From: Heterocephalus glaber | Lineage: Eukaryota > Chordata > Mammalia > Rodentia > Bathyergidae | Direction of reading: 5' to 3' | DNA: 64,000 bases | Assembly: GCF_000247695.1 (NCBI RefSeq) | Contig: NW_004624843.1 | Location: 4,827,036-4,891,035, forward strand | Shown: piece by piece, positions 1-10,914 of the stretch | Numbering within the stretch: the stretch's first letter is position 1 | Layout of the letters: each line of letters starts with the position of its first letter | Program-made: the position numbers and the translations under genes | Notes under the pieces: generated by a model | What the model was told of the DNA's origin: nothing | Seen by the model: the letters and a program-made list of their open reading frames with translations, nothing else | Database searches by the model: none

Positions 1-1100
1 TAGTACACCAGAAAAAATAAAACCTTGTTATTGTTGTTTTTTACAGGATATTTAGTCCTTTGAAAATGACCAGTGTAAGCATACCATAATAACATATTTA
101 GAATTTATCCCTTTGATGACAACTGATGTAAACATAGTATAATAATATATTTAAGTAATATTTATTTCTGTAAGTCTTTTATAAGGCTATGAAAACTATC
201 AGGTCAGTCTGTTGTAAGATGAAAACTGTTGAGGTTCCCCTAGTGAACAAAGACTGGAAAATATTTCTATGCAGCCGCTCCTTTGTTCACCAAGGGGAGC
301 ATGCCTTGAACTTAATAACCTTTATCTATAAACAAAACAGCTGTACGATTGGAAAAAAACAAAGATATAAGACAATTTCTAAAACTAGAGTGCACTCAAA
401 TATATTTAGCGCAATGGAATTATAATCTCTTTGTAATTTTAGGTTTATAATTATAAATAAGACTATTTAAAACTTTTTATAAGTCAATTAACAGAGATCT
501 CTTGTAGAATTAGAATCAGAAGGAACGAAAGCTCTATTCCTGCAAACCTTTTATAACAAACTTGAAACCAACAAGTAAACATATATATTTCCTTTATAAA
601 TCACTTCCACACACCTTCTTGATGTACGTAGGCCTTTTGATCTTGTCCTGTTAACAAGACAAACATATAAAATCCTTTTATATCAAAAAGATATCTTTTA
701 CTTATAGCTTTTTAAATATTTTGTCTCCAACTCACTGTAAACATTTTATACTTTTGTCAATCATTATCTCATCCCTAGTGGTCTTTGTTAAGTAAATAAA
801 GTTCCAATTCCTGTTTAATGGTTAGACAGAGGTGGTTTCTGTCACTGATTACAGCCCTAAACACATGACAGTTAAGGCACATATATCACAAGTTTGTTCA
901 AGAATTCCCACTTTGTTCTTTAGAGCTAGGATGTTACCTATAGTGGAGCTACAAATCAAAGGAGCTATATAACCTTCACTTTAAACAGCAGAACCAATGG
1001 GCTAAGGCAAGTTTTTAAAGGGATACACTACCTACTTTGCTTCCACAACTACTTTAATAGCTAATCTTTAAAACTTTAAAACTTTTCCCTATCAACAGAG
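1..1100. other. AT-rich sequence without recognised gene
   Basis: No convincing open frame. It may be further internal ERV sequence beyond the gag remnant. An inverted repeat (cccctagtgaacaaag / ctttgttcaccaagggg) lies at 236-297. Confidence 0.5.
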
Positions 1101-1740
1101 TTATAAAGTGGGGGAGGTATGAGCCGTGAGTGATTGGCTCAGGCTAGGAGTACTTGAGAAGGAGAACAGGTTTGACAGAGGAAGGGTCAAGAGCATAGGT
1201 AGAAAAGGCTTGTATATAGGGGATTTCTGACCATTTGCCGTTGCATTGACAGAAGTTGTATAAATCACACAGTATGTTAAAATTGAAAGTGCCATTTTTG
1301 GGCCATGGAAACCCATTATCTAATTTATACTGAGGCCAAACCTGATTACAATAGAAAACAAGTCTTTTTGGCTTAAAGTCTGGTCCCAACAATCCGAGGG
1401 GTTTGAGTTGTGCCAGAAGGCAGCCCGGAGGTGTTGAGGGGCGGGGTTTGGATTGTTGGGCCCCCTCGTTAGAGCAGGTGAGGAGGAGACTGCTCCCGGG
1501 GACAAGGACAAAGGGGAGAAGCGTCCTTGTCTCCTTTGAAAATCTCTGAGTGAGTCTCCCAGAGGGAGAGAACGAGAGGAGGCGGCTGATGGGATGTCTC
1601 CCAGGGGCACGGTCCTGGGCCCAGTGGCACGGTCCTGGGCCCAGCAGCTGTGGGGGTTTCTCTGACCAAGCACTTGGATTTCTGGGACGTCCCCAGAGGG
1701 AGAGAGAATGAGACAGAGAACCCGACAAGAGGGAGGCTGA
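1101..1740 (-). pseudogene. Class I ERV gag (matrix-region) remnant, His-primed element
   Basis: A minus-strand open frame (about 1144-1728) contains a segment resembling the N-terminal Gag of class I (gamma-like) endogenous retroviruses, including KPKRLVFYCNQVWPQYKLDN. It follows, in the same orientation, a leader and a tRNA-His-type primer-binding site. The frame splits into overlapping frames and has no capsid, protease or polymerase after it: beyond 1100 the sequence becomes AT-rich without recognisable retroviral coding. It is a dead fragment. The leader carries a roughly 20-bp tandem duplication (gcacggtcctgggcccag, twice at about 1607-1645). Confidence 0.72.
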
Positions 1741-1915
1741 ACTCCCTACTCACCCAGACATTGGCGACCGGTGTGGATGTGTAGCATCAGCAATGGCAAA
1801 GGTAGAAAGCCCCGGAGGGTCCTGGCAATGGCAGATATGGTCCATCCAATGGAGATGGCCAAAAGGTCAATCAACCCCGTCCTGCGGGAGATTGTCCATT
1901 AATGGACCATCTACC

Positions 1916-1933
1916 ATCTGAGTCACGGCACCA
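1916..1933 (-). other. Retroviral primer-binding site, tRNA-His type
   Basis: The minus strand reads TGGTGCCGTGACTCAGAT, one mismatch from the complement of the tRNA-His 3' end used as primer by HERV-H-like elements. It starts 4 nt after the LTR end (CTGACA), where a PBS should be. Confidence 0.85.
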
Positions 1934-1937
1934 GAAA

Positions 1938-2345
1938 TGTCAGGTAAAAGGCTGAAGACCAAGACCAGACCAGGCACAACAAGCCTTTATTAGGGGAATA
2001 GATCTGCCAGGCTGTCTCTGAACAAAGGAGAGACAAAAGCAAGATGGCAGGGGCAGGGAGAGTCTTTTCTAGAGACTAGGGTGAGGTTTGTAGGGGCTGA
2101 GGTGGGGTTGAGTGAGGTAGTGACTAAGGGAATGGAGGAGCCGGTGATGTCACTAGGTGGTAGGAGGTGAGCAAGTATTAGGTTACTCCCTAGGCGGGAA
2201 GAGGAGCATGCTGGGAAGAAGGGTTTATTCTTTGGTAGGAGCAACCATCTTGACATGATGTCACACAGGGGAGGGGGCAAGGCACGATAGGAAGAGGGCA
2301 ACTACTATACATAATAGCTGCTGAGGTACTGGGAGACCTATCACA
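1938..2345 (-). mobile_element. LTR of His-primed class I ERV (5' LTR)
   Basis: About 408 bp lie between ...CTGACA next to the PBS and TGTGATAGG at the far end (minus-strand reading). The LTR holds an AATAAA polyadenylation signal (complement of 1986-1991) about 50 bp before its end, followed by a TTGTGCCTGG stretch typical of an R/U5 region. Its high-coordinate boundary abuts another LTR family, so the exact end is approximate. No matching 3' LTR is in the window. Confidence 0.7.
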
Positions 2346-3016
2346 AATAATATAAGTTAAATATAACTCCCAACCTGTTGGGTGTCCGGTGCATCGAGTT
2401 GTGTTCTCCAAAATTAAAGAATGAATTCTAGGTATTTATTGAGAAAAAGCTAGATTCTGTCTAAGAGAGACAGAAGGGGTCTTGAGAGGATGGCCAGGGA
2501 CCCTGCTTCTCAAAGGAGTCTTATAGAGCAAAACCACGAGGTGAGGCCCGTGTAAAGTGGGACAAAACTATAGTCAACTAATAAGATTGAGAGTATAGGG
2601 CCAGGGATTTAGCTCAGTGGTTCCCCTGAGTGGTTCCCCTGCCTGCCTCGAAAGCACAAGGACCTGAGTTAGATCCCCGGTACAAAAAAAAAGAGTATAG
2701 TCGCTTAGGAAATATTGATTAAATGGTGATCAAATGGGGAAGCAGGTCATGTAGCAAGCATGCATGGATGAACAAGGACTTTCCTGGAAGGAAAGGGTGG
2801 GGGAGGTTTTGGTCCCCACCCCAGGTGATTGATGCCTATTTAGAATTTCAATCACTGCTGTTCATCCCAAGGGCATGTACATGGGTGTGGTCATTTCTCT
2901 TTGTCTGGAAGCCTGACCTTCAAGGAAGACACCTCCAGCCACAGGTGTCTTCTGCGCTGACTTCTTCCAAGGGCCCAGCCCTGTCTGACTGCCCATAATA
3001 TTTCTAAATAACTTCA
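2346..3016 (-). mobile_element. LTR of the Gln-primed ERV family (solo or orphan copy, ID-interrupted)
   Basis: This block aligns by eye with the LTRs at 6270-6790 and 11844-12013. Shared stretches include aactcccaacc...tgtgttctccaaaatt.aaagaat..attcta, then ...gagagacagaagggg..., ...tatagagcaaaa...gaggt..., and the end acctccagccacag...gcccataatatttct. An ID SINE (2598-2692) interrupts it. Its U5 end abuts the His-type LTR, so the two elements are juxtaposed or nested. Confidence 0.65.
2598..2692 (+). mobile_element. ID-type SINE
   Basis: tRNA-Ala-derived head with A and B boxes and an A-tail, flanked by direct repeats (gagtata). It carries a small internal duplication of ttcccctgagtgg. It interrupts the ERV LTR at 2346-3016. 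Confidence 0.9.
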
Positions 3017-3027
3017 CTTGTCTATTT

Positions 3028-3066
3028 ACTGGGATTACAGGCATCTGTGTGCCACCACCCTTGGCT
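3028..3066 (-). mobile_element. B1 SINE remnant
   Basis: Only tgggattacaggcatctgtgtgccaccac of a minus-strand B1 remains. Confidence 0.6.
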
Positions 3067-3677
3067 AAGAGCTCATCCACACCTGCTCCACACCCGTTCC
3101 TCTTTGGTGCAGAAGAGACAGTGCAGTTTACAAACGTGGAGGGCACTTGAAGGCCACCCTCCAGGCCACCCTGCCATGGCCAGCTGGGAACTGGAAGGAG
3201 AAACCTCACCAGGAGAGACGCACAGGCTGGGGCCATGGCCAGTGACCCAGGGAGGGACAGATGCTAAATGCTTTTCACAATGGAGCAAGGGGACTTGGGG
3301 GGAGGCAGGTAATTCTGAGAGGTTGTAAATTATTTTAGGGAAGATGAATGGACTCAGGAGACAGATTAGTTGGTAAATGATTCACTCAGGAATTGGAAGG
3401 AGCCCCAGAGAGAGATAATATCTTGTAAATGATTCTCTTTGAAATTGAAATGAGCCCGAGAGACAGAAAATATCTTGTGACAAAGTCAGTCCAGGTGTAG
3501 TGCTGTTTCCTCCCTCAATCTGCTTTGTCTGTGATGGGTGAGGAAGTGTTGGGGAGAGGATGGGGGGCAAATGTGCTCTCTTCGGAGGGTCCATTCTGGA
3601 GGCAGATGAGGGAACATTAGAGTAAAGCCTTTTCCAGCAACTGCTGGTCTACCAGGGGCTTTAGTTTCCGTAACTGG

Positions 3678-3750
3678 GGACCGGGGCTGTGGCTCAGTGG
3701 TAGAGCACTTACTTGCCTATCGTGTGTGAGCCCCTAACAGACAAGCAAAT
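3678..3750 (+). mobile_element. ID-type SINE, older form
   Basis: Reads ggctgtggctcagtggtagagcactta, the ancestral 'tagagc' form rather than the abundant 'ttctgcc' form. The 3' half is diverged. Confidence 0.7.
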
Positions 3751-4002
3751 AAATGGATGGAATAATGAGCACACTGAGGCGCTGTATTTTGGGGTGAAAA
3801 TTTCTGGGCTCCATGTACATAAGAATTTTGTTGTTTTCCTCCTAGACTTTCCACTTTTGAAAATGTACTACTGGCTCCTCCCACTCCTTTTCCTTCTACA
3901 ACAGGAGCTCCTTTTCCAGTCAGTCCTCCTCTTGAGACCATTAAAAGCACCCAACCTGACAGTCACTGCCATGTTTTAAAAAAGCAAATCTCCTGGTTTA
4001 AA

Positions 4003-4160
4003 CATGCATGACATACACATCTGCAATTTCAGCACTTGGGAGGCTGAGGCAGGAAGATCTGGACTTTGAGGCCAGCTTGGGCTGCATAGTAAGTTCAAGG
4101 CTGGCCTGGACTACATAGTGAGACCCTATCTCAAAACAAACAACTCCAAGAAAACAAACG
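4003..4160 (+). mobile_element. B1 SINE
   Basis: 7SL-derived text aatttcagcacttgggaggctgaggcagg with the internal duplication seen in rodent B1 (two ggctggcc-type segments). Confidence 0.88.
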
Positions 4161-4261
4161 AAAAGCCCTCTCCATGTTTAGCAATTGCAGATTGGATCTG
4201 AAAGAAAAGAGACTGAAAACAAAAACAAAAACAAAAAAACAACAAAGATATCAGAAAATTT

Positions 4262-4368
4262 GGGGCCTGGGATTTAGCTCAGTGGTTCTGCTGCCTGCCT
4301 CGCAAGCACAAGGACCAGAGTTCGATCCCTGGTACCCCCTCCCCAAAAACAACAACAACAACAAAAAA
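4262..4368 (+). mobile_element. ID-type SINE
   Basis: Complete head and A-rich tail with (CAA)n. A 23-bp direct repeat (tctgaaagaaaagagactga core) occurs at 4196-4218 and 4380-4402 around it. Confidence 0.9.
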
Positions 4369-4561
4369 CCCCCAAAGATATCTGAAAGAAAAGAGACTGA
4401 AATGCAGGATGCTGCTGAAAGACAGAGCTCCTTCCTTGAGTTAGAATCAGTGACACAGGAAGACTCTTGGCCATAGAGAGGATATATGTTTCAAGAGCAA
4501 AATTGCAATTCTCCTCTCATGGTTCATAGCTATAGATCACTAACTGCTACCAATGCAAAAT

Positions 4562-4655
4562 GGGCCAGGGATTTAGCTCAGTGGCACTGCGCCTGCCTTG
4601 AAAGTGCAAGGTCCTGAGTTCGATCCCTGGTACAAAAAACAAAACAAAACGAAAC
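4562..4655 (+). mobile_element. ID-type SINE
   Basis: Reads ggccagggatttagctcagtgg with 'gcactgcgcctgcc' and an A-rich tail. Confidence 0.9.
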
Positions 4656-4699
4656 ATAAAATGACTGTGCTTTAAGAAAATAAAACAATAGTTTATTCT

Positions 4700-4813
4700 G
4701 AGCTAGATATGATGATGCACTCCTATAATCTCAGCTACTCAGAAGGCTGAGGCAGGAGGATCACAAGTTCCAGTCTAGCCTGGGCAATTTAGTGAGACTC
4801 TATATAAAAAAAA
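4700..4813 (+). mobile_element. B1 SINE
   Basis: Reads ctcagctactcagaaggctgaggcaggaggatc ... gcctgggcaatttagtgagac. Confidence 0.85.
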
Positions 4814-4999
4814 TTTTTTTTTTGGTACCGGGGATCGAACTCTGGTCCTTGTGCTTGAGCAGCAGGCGGCAAAACCACTAAGCTAGGGCTGGGGATTTAG
4901 CTCAGTGGTTTCGCCGCTTGCTAGGCAAGCGCAAGGATTTGAGTTCAATCCCCAGTACGAAAAAAAAAAAAAAAACAACCACTGAGTTAAATCCCTGGC
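4813..4999 (-). mobile_element. ID-type SINE split by a second ID
   Basis: The minus-strand element occupies 4813-4885 and continues at 4976-4999 (actgagttaaatccctggc). The gap holds a plus-strand ID. Confidence 0.88.
4886..4975 (+). mobile_element. ID-type SINE nested inside another ID
   Basis: Complete plus-strand ID with A-tail. The host element's accactaagcta / accactgagtta on the two sides is the target-site duplication. Confidence 0.9.
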
Positions 5000-5024
5000 T
5001 CTCTATATCAAAATTTTTGAAAAA

Positions 5025-5105
5025 GGACTACGGATATAGCTCAGTGAGGAGTCCCTGGGCTCAGTACCCTCCATTCACCCATACAAAGAAAGAAAGAAAA
5101 AAAAT
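5025..5105 (+). mobile_element. ID-type SINE, diverged
   Basis: Reads ggactacggatatagctcagtg with a shortened middle and an (AAAG)n tail. Confidence 0.65.
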
Positions 5106-6048
5106 AGTTCATTCAGAGCCACATATGAGTGACCATGGCCCAGGAACAAGGATTCTAATTGCTCTGGATGACTTGTTCTGCTGAGGAAGAGGGTGCATGA
5201 ACTTTAATTGTCACAGAGCAAGGAAGGGTATGTATCAATACATTTACCAAATACACTAGTGGGGCATTAGGTGGTGATGGTGGGGCTACAGCAAAGTGGG
5301 GAAATCTTTTCTATAGGTTTCAGATGTCATCTTATAGCATTCTTAGCTTTAGGGTTGGTGGGAGGCTAGAGTTCTACTAGGCTTAGGGATTTGTTCTGAG
5401 AGGTTTACCTGAGTGTCTAAAGGATGTTAGTCAGATGCAGAGGTTGAAAGTAAATGGCTCTCAGAGGGTTTAACATAACCCAGGTAATTTTGGCTGTGGA
5501 CCTGCAACATTCCATGGTTGCCAGATCCGAGTCTGTCTGCTTACTGCTCAAAAGCCAATACCCGGGGAAATGAGAGTAGGTGTGAAGGAAGTCAGGTTTG
5601 TTCAGGGGCTGACACCCTAGGTAAATGAAGGAGCTATCATCCTCCCCAAAAGGACCCATTTAGGGAAGCCAGGTACAGGGAAGGGTTATTTATATAGGGA
5701 GGGAAGGGAGGTGCAGGGGCAATGGGCAGGAAGACATGGGAGGAAGAGATCACATCACCAGGGCACACATTTCCTTTCCTCCCCCTGGCCAGAACATTAC
5801 AAACTACTTTTCTTCAAGGGAAATTTCAGCAGTTTATATTCTTTGTGTTAGTGGGTGCACAGGACCAAAGAGCAGGGAGGCGCATTACATATTCTGATGT
5901 CAACTGAATGTCACCAGGTCTTAGGGTTCTGTGACTCTAAAGAAAGGGCGTTTAATAGTTACCATCTTAGTCACTTAAATGTACCCTTTCTTTAGAATTT
6001 AGAATGCTAGGCAAAAGGAGACTTTGTATCAAAATAAAAAAGAGAAGA
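5106..6048. other. Unassigned sequence between SINEs and ERV 3' LTR
   Basis: No gene. The composition is LTR-like in parts, but I could not match it to the LTR families in this window. Confidence 0.4.
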
Positions 6049-6156
6049 GGGCTGGGGATATAGCTCAGTAGAAAGGCCCTAGGTTCAATCCTGTTTTCGA
6101 AGAGGAAAGAAGAAAGAAAGAAACAAAGAAACAAAGAAACAAAGAAAGAGAGAGAG
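6049..6156 (+). mobile_element. ID-type SINE, internally shortened
   Basis: Reads ggctggggatatagctcagtag with a shortened anticodon region and a long (AAAG/AAAC)n tail. Confidence 0.7.
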
Positions 6157-6269
6157 ATTAGTTGTGTCCTGTGTTCTGGGTGAGTTGTAGCAACTGAGTG
6201 TCTGGTCATGTGGGGGATAGTGGGTACCATGGGACGCGATGTTAGGACCCACCCTCTCTGCATTCCTCC

Positions 6270-6790
6270 CTTTTTTAGGAATAGGAAAATTTATTGAGAT
6301 AGCTCCTGAGAGACAAGAGGGGACCAGAAAGTAGTTGCCAATGAGCCTCCTTTTCTGAGAGTTTTATAGAGCAAAATTGTGAGGTAGATACAACATGGGT
6401 TAAATTATAACCAATCAATAAGATTACAAGTATAGCTGCTTAGCTAATATTGATCCAGTAGTTGCAAGGATATATGGATGACAGCATTAAACCTTGGTCA
6501 ACAATCTATAGTTTTAGTGTTGTCTTTAGTCTTAGTCTTAGTGGATGGGAGAGGATGCCCCACCTCTAATGAGATAATGATCTACTTATATGGGAGATCT
6601 CAAAAGGGCAGTACCAATAATCTTAAACCTTTCATGTATCCCTTTGGGAAGTATGTAAATCCGGCTATTGTGACTTTTATCTTTTTCAGATGCACCTCCA
6701 GCCACAGTTTTGATGTGTTCTCATCCTGTGCACAGACACCCTCTAGAGCCTAGCTCTATTTGAATGCCTATAATATTTCTACCTAACTCA
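6270..6790 (-). mobile_element. 3' LTR of Gln-primed ERV (U5 end truncated)
   Basis: It shares sequence with the LTR at 2346-3016 over most of its length (for example aggaaaatttattgag, tcctgagagacaagaggggacc, tatagagcaaaatt, gcctataatatttct). It lies on the 3' side of the gag-pro-RT remnant in the right orientation. The U5 end seen in the 11844 copy is missing here. Confidence 0.65.
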
Positions 6791-7094
6791 GTGGTCTATA
6801 ATATTCTCCCCTCTGTAGAAGTACTCCTTACTGCCATGAGGGAATAAGAGGTGATGACTGCTCTGGCTGCTTCTGGCTGAAGGGGGTTGTAGTTGTGAAC
6901 TGTAGTCAGAGATAGTCTCAATCTAAAGGTCCTTGATAGACATCAGGCATTTTCATCTTGGGTAGGTGTGTAGCTTTAAATCTGGAAGAGACAAGGCCAA
7001 AGAAACAGTTAAGTATGGATGGGCCAAGTAATAAGATCAACGCCCTTGAAGAAGCATAGTCCAAATCAGTCCAGAGGGCTGATCATGAGGATTT

Positions 7095-7330
7095 TCAAAG
7101 GCAAAAAGAAACTGGGAATCTGTATGTAAAGGTATAAAAATAAAGTCTTTTAAATGTAACACAAAACCAACTGGCATCTTCTGGGATCTGAGAAAGAAGG
7201 GTGTATGGGTTAGGTACTACTGGGTGGATAGGCACTGTTGCCTCATTTACTAGTCTAAGGTCCCATACCAACCTCCAATTTCCATTGGGTTTTTGAACTC
7301 CCAAGATTGGAGTGTTACAGGGGCTGTTGC
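7095..7330 (-). pseudogene. ERV reverse transcriptase N-terminal fragment
   Basis: The minus strand reads GVQKPNGNWRLVWDLRLVNE followed by a Pro-rich segment and LLSQIPED, the highly conserved first block of gamma-type reverse transcriptase. The match ends soon after. The catalytic YxDD block, RNase H, integrase and env are absent, because the 3' LTR starts only about 300 bp further on. Large internal deletion is the simplest explanation. Confidence 0.85.
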
Positions 7331-7479
7331 AGGATGTAAGTAAACTTTATGTTCTTATGTTGTTGATTATAAGCAATAATTCTTTTTTAACTTCAGGCCT
7401 TAGAGGGTATTGTATTCAGTGAGGAAAATTATCTTTAATGTGTATTTACACTAGAGCAGCTCTTATTGCTCTTCCTATT

Positions 7480-7840
7480 TTACCTTTAGTTGCCCATATT
7501 TCAGGATTTATTTTTGTCTCCACAAGGAGGAGGCAACATACTTGATCTGGGTGCATGTATATTATAGTATTTAAACAAGATAAGATATCTCTCCCCAGGA
7601 AGGAAACTGGACTTTTAGGCATAATCTAAAAAGAATGGGAAAAAAGAAAGACATCCCAGTTACAGCCTAAGGGTTGTGAGAAATATCAAGTTGACACCTT
7701 CCCAATGACTCCTTTCACTGAGGTATGATGGCTGGAAGGAAGGCCAGGGTGGAAAAAGGACCAAGAGACATGGGCCAGTGTCTAACAATAGGCTGGTTTC
7801 ATTTCTCTCTATAGTCATGATTACTAGGGCTCCTTCATGG
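7480..7840 (-). pseudogene. ERV protease-region remnant (D-T-G motif)
   Basis: On the minus strand the codons at 7782-7774 read D-T-G within TSLLLDTGPCLL, the active-site motif of a retroviral aspartic protease, placed between nucleocapsid and reverse transcriptase as in gag-pro-pol. Several stops follow in the same frame. Confidence 0.6.
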
Positions 7841-7959
7841 AGATGACAATCCAGACAGAGGGAGAAGGCAGAGAGTGCCTGGGGCCCTTCAGTCTTGTTG
7901 GATCAGCTGGTAAGATGGGTGTGATCCCTGGGTTCTCTGTCTCAGGAGGCAGTTCAACT

Positions 7960-8141
7960 TCCATTGGTTACCTTTGCAATCAGGGCAAGGCTCAGGGGTC
8001 CTCTTGTCATGACAGTCCCTCTTAAGGTGGCTTGGTTTCCACAATGGTAGCAGGTAAGTTGAGTCACTGAACTCTTCTTGGAGCCTTGGGAATCAGACTT
8101 AGAGTCTATTCCTTTTAAGGCTGCACCAAGACAGCCACTTT
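7960..8141 (-). pseudogene. Class I ERV gag nucleocapsid remnant with degenerate zinc knuckle
   Basis: After an ID insertion (8142-8236) the minus strand continues with a Lys/Ser-rich stretch and CYHCGNQATL, the first half of a CCHC zinc knuckle. The later His and Cys positions are not in frame, so the knuckle is degenerate. The order with capsid above and protease below fits gag-pol. Confidence 0.65.
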
Positions 8142-8236
8142 CTTTCTTTCTTTTTTTTTTTTGGTACCAGGGATCGAACTCGGGTCCTTGCGCTTGTGCA
8201 GCAGGCGGCAAAACCACTGAGCTAAATCCCTGGCCC
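8142..8236 (-). mobile_element. ID-type SINE
   Basis: Inserted in the ERV nucleocapsid remnant. Flanking duplication agccacttt at both ends. Confidence 0.92.
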
Positions 8237-8237
8237 A

Positions 8238-9297
8238 GCCACTTTCTCTTGGCCTCTTTGTTTTCTCCCCTTGGGCTCCTCTTTGTCTCAATTATTAAAT
8301 ACTGAGGAGGCAATTCTCACTGAAGTATCCAGTGAGCTATCTGGGGCAAAGGCCATCTTTTGTAGTTTTTTCCTAATATCTGAGGTTGACTGAGTAATAA
8401 ACTTGTCTTTAAGAATAATCTGACCTACTGAATCAGGAGCCAGGCATGCATGTTTCTTCAATGTCCCTTGGAAACAATAAGAAGGCAGAGGGGTTCTCAT
8501 CTTTCTCCCTATGAATAGTTGACAATTTAAAATAAGTGAAGAGGGCCGGGGATTTAGCTCAGTGGTTCTGCCACCTGCCTTGCAAGCAGAAAGACCCGAG
8601 TTTGATCCCCAGGACCAAAAAATAAATAAATAAATAAAAATAAATTAACTGAAGGGCTTGGTTCTTGTCCTTCTTAGACCTTCAAGAATACATGTCTGAA
8701 GATGTTTCCTATCCCAGTTGCCCATCTGGTTGGTGGGACAGTAGGGATCTTGTGTAGGGACTGCTTAGCTCCAGTAGGAACCAGCTGTTCCCCTACCTGT
8801 CTATTGTCTGGCCTTCTAAAATTATCAATATGATATTCATCTCTAAATGTACTGGCAGCTTATAATACTGCTTGTCTCTCATTAGAAGTTAACATTTGAT
8901 CTAACTGGAACATTATATCTTTCCAGTCTAATTCATAGGTCTGAGTAAATCCCCTAAAGACCTCAATGTACTTGTCAGGGTCATCTGAAAACTTTCCCAG
9001 TCTTATTTGATCATTTGAGGTCACTGGGAGAAAAGGACAGATGGACACAGGTAGGGCTGAATTCTCCACCCACCTCCTGTAAGGGATACTGTCCTTGAGG
9101 AACTTGAACAAAATCAGATAGGGATGGTTATAGCCCAGTAGAGGCTTCAAGTGAAGTTTGCTTGGAAACTTTGTTCTTAGGATCTGGAGGTCAAGAGAGG
9201 GGAACTTCAGGCTCAGTAATATTAGATGCATCAGATTGTGCCTGAAGGGCCAGAGGTATCTGGTTTTCCTGTGCTTACATTTACACTTTGAAGACAA
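8238..9297 (-). pseudogene. Class I ERV gag (capsid region) remnant, Gln-primed element
   Basis: Two minus-strand open frames (8860-9297 and 8288-8500) read as Gag capsid: the first contains SALPVSICPFLPVTSNDQIR and RLGKFSDDPDKYIEVFRGFT; the second contains GQIILKDKFITQSTSDIRKK, typical of the capsid C-terminus. They are collinear with the downstream nucleocapsid, protease and reverse transcriptase remnants. Stops, frameshifts and an ID SINE (8543-8645) between the frames show that it is defective. Confidence 0.8.
8543..8645 (+). mobile_element. ID-type SINE
   Basis: Inserted in the ERV gag remnant. The tail is an (AATA)n run. Confidence 0.9.
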
Positions 9298-9613
9298 AGA
9301 AAGATTGTGTCTTAATGCAAAGAAAGTCTGAACATAAGATAATTCTGACCAATTTCCCTCTCTCTTACTTGCAAAATAGTATCATAATCAATGCTTTCCT
9401 CTGTGTTTCCTTTGTCTATAGGGGGTAGGCAGGCCATGCAAGGGTGCAGAAAAATATTAAACAGCTCTTTCTCAATATGTGAGGGTCAAACAAATTCCAG
9501 TGTTTAAGAATACATTCTGAAGGAGTAAGAATTTGACATTGAGTTTCCCATCTGCAAAATAAGGGGAAAAATAGGCATCCCTTTTAATACCTACTTGTTT
9601 TTGTTTGGGTTGG

Positions 9614-9699
9614 GTTTTTTTTTTGGTACCAGGGATCAAACTTGGGACCTTGTGCTTGTGAGGCAGATGGCAGAACCACTGAGCTAAATCCCTGGCCCC
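9614..9699 (-). mobile_element. ID-type SINE
   Basis: Complete element with flanking duplication cctacttg, next to a B1 in the same orientation. Confidence 0.9.
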
Positions 9700-9705
9700 C
9701 TACTT

Positions 9706-9813
9706 GGTTTTTTGAGGCAGGGTTTCTCTTTGTAGTTCAGGCTGACCCTGAACTCACTATGTAGCCCAGGCTGGCCTTGAACTTGTGGCAGTCCTCCTGC
9801 CTTGGCCTCCTGA
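9706..9813 (-). mobile_element. B1 SINE
   Basis: Reads ttgaggcagggtttctc ... gtagcccaggctggccttgaac on the plus strand; flanked by cctacttggtttt. Confidence 0.9.
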
Positions 9814-10830
9814 CCTACTTGGTTTTTATGTGCTCTCAAGGCATCCCCTGAGGCGAGTTGCTCCAGAACAGGTGGCTGACATCTGGAGAGTGACCATAAG
9901 ATAGGTTGAGCCAGACTAGTCATCCTTACTGACATGTGCCCCTACCTTTTTCAACAGCTCACATTCCTAACTCCAAAGTGTGTTTCCAAAAGTACAAGCT
10001 ACAATTGATTCCCGCTATAACAGCCATGTTTAAAGAAGGAAGCATTGCTAGCAAAATTAAAACAATGATCAATAGACCTGAACAACTGCTTTCCAATTCT
10101 TTGAATGAGAGAGGGGGAAAAAAATCAAAGGGCAGATTGGAAGTGGTTGGAGCACTTCCCAGCTTATAAAAGAGGTCACCTCTAGAGATAGATAGAGGCA
10201 ACTAATGGCTTGGGAAAATCCTGCCCTGGGACCTAGAGTAAAGAAGTCAGTGAGACATTTGTGCTATCTACCTAGTCACCTAGGCAATCTCCCTTAGCAG
10301 CAGGACAAGGCTAAGTTTTATCCAAAATCCACTTTACAGATTTCTGTGTCTCTATATCTGTAACACACTTATGAAACTTGCAGGTTAAAACCTGTACTCA
10401 TTGTCTAGCAACCATATTAACAAAAATACTTCCCTTCCCTACATATAAATGATGAAAACCAGGCTTAGGAGGGGAGAGAATCAGGAAGTTGGGGCCTTTT
10501 TGAGAGTATGAGGGAGTAAGATAGAGTAGTTTAGAAATTCTCCCCTAAGCTGAATGTGTTTTGATCCCTTAAGTACAATGATTAGGAAATAGCGCTGTCT
10601 GGTGTCACCCAGAAGTCAGTTCTTTTCACTGGGTCTCAGGTTTCAATTTCACATAACTACTGGATGGGAAATTGTGCCCAGAACACTAGGTGGGGATATT
10701 GCCTTCATGTGTGTTCTCCTGGATGGACAAAATTCCGACGTCTCATCTGACCCAGAGATGGGGTATGTATTCCTCATCTAGGATGATTGCCCTGTCTTCA
10801 TCATTAACAAACGGTCATTTTCTTATAGAA

Positions 10831-10914
10831 TTTTTTTTTCTGGTACCGGGGATCAAACTCAGGACCTTGTGCTTGCGAGGCAGGCATGGAGCCACTGAGC
10901 TAAATCCCGAGCCT
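10831..10914 (-). mobile_element. ID-type SINE
   Basis: Reads ctggtaccggggatcaaactc ... gagctaaatcccgagcc on the plus strand. Confidence 0.9.

Noticed and set aside
2598..4660. tRNA genes suggested by A/B-box sequences
   Set aside because: They are ID-type SINEs: A-tailed, with target-site duplications and no foldable functional tRNA.
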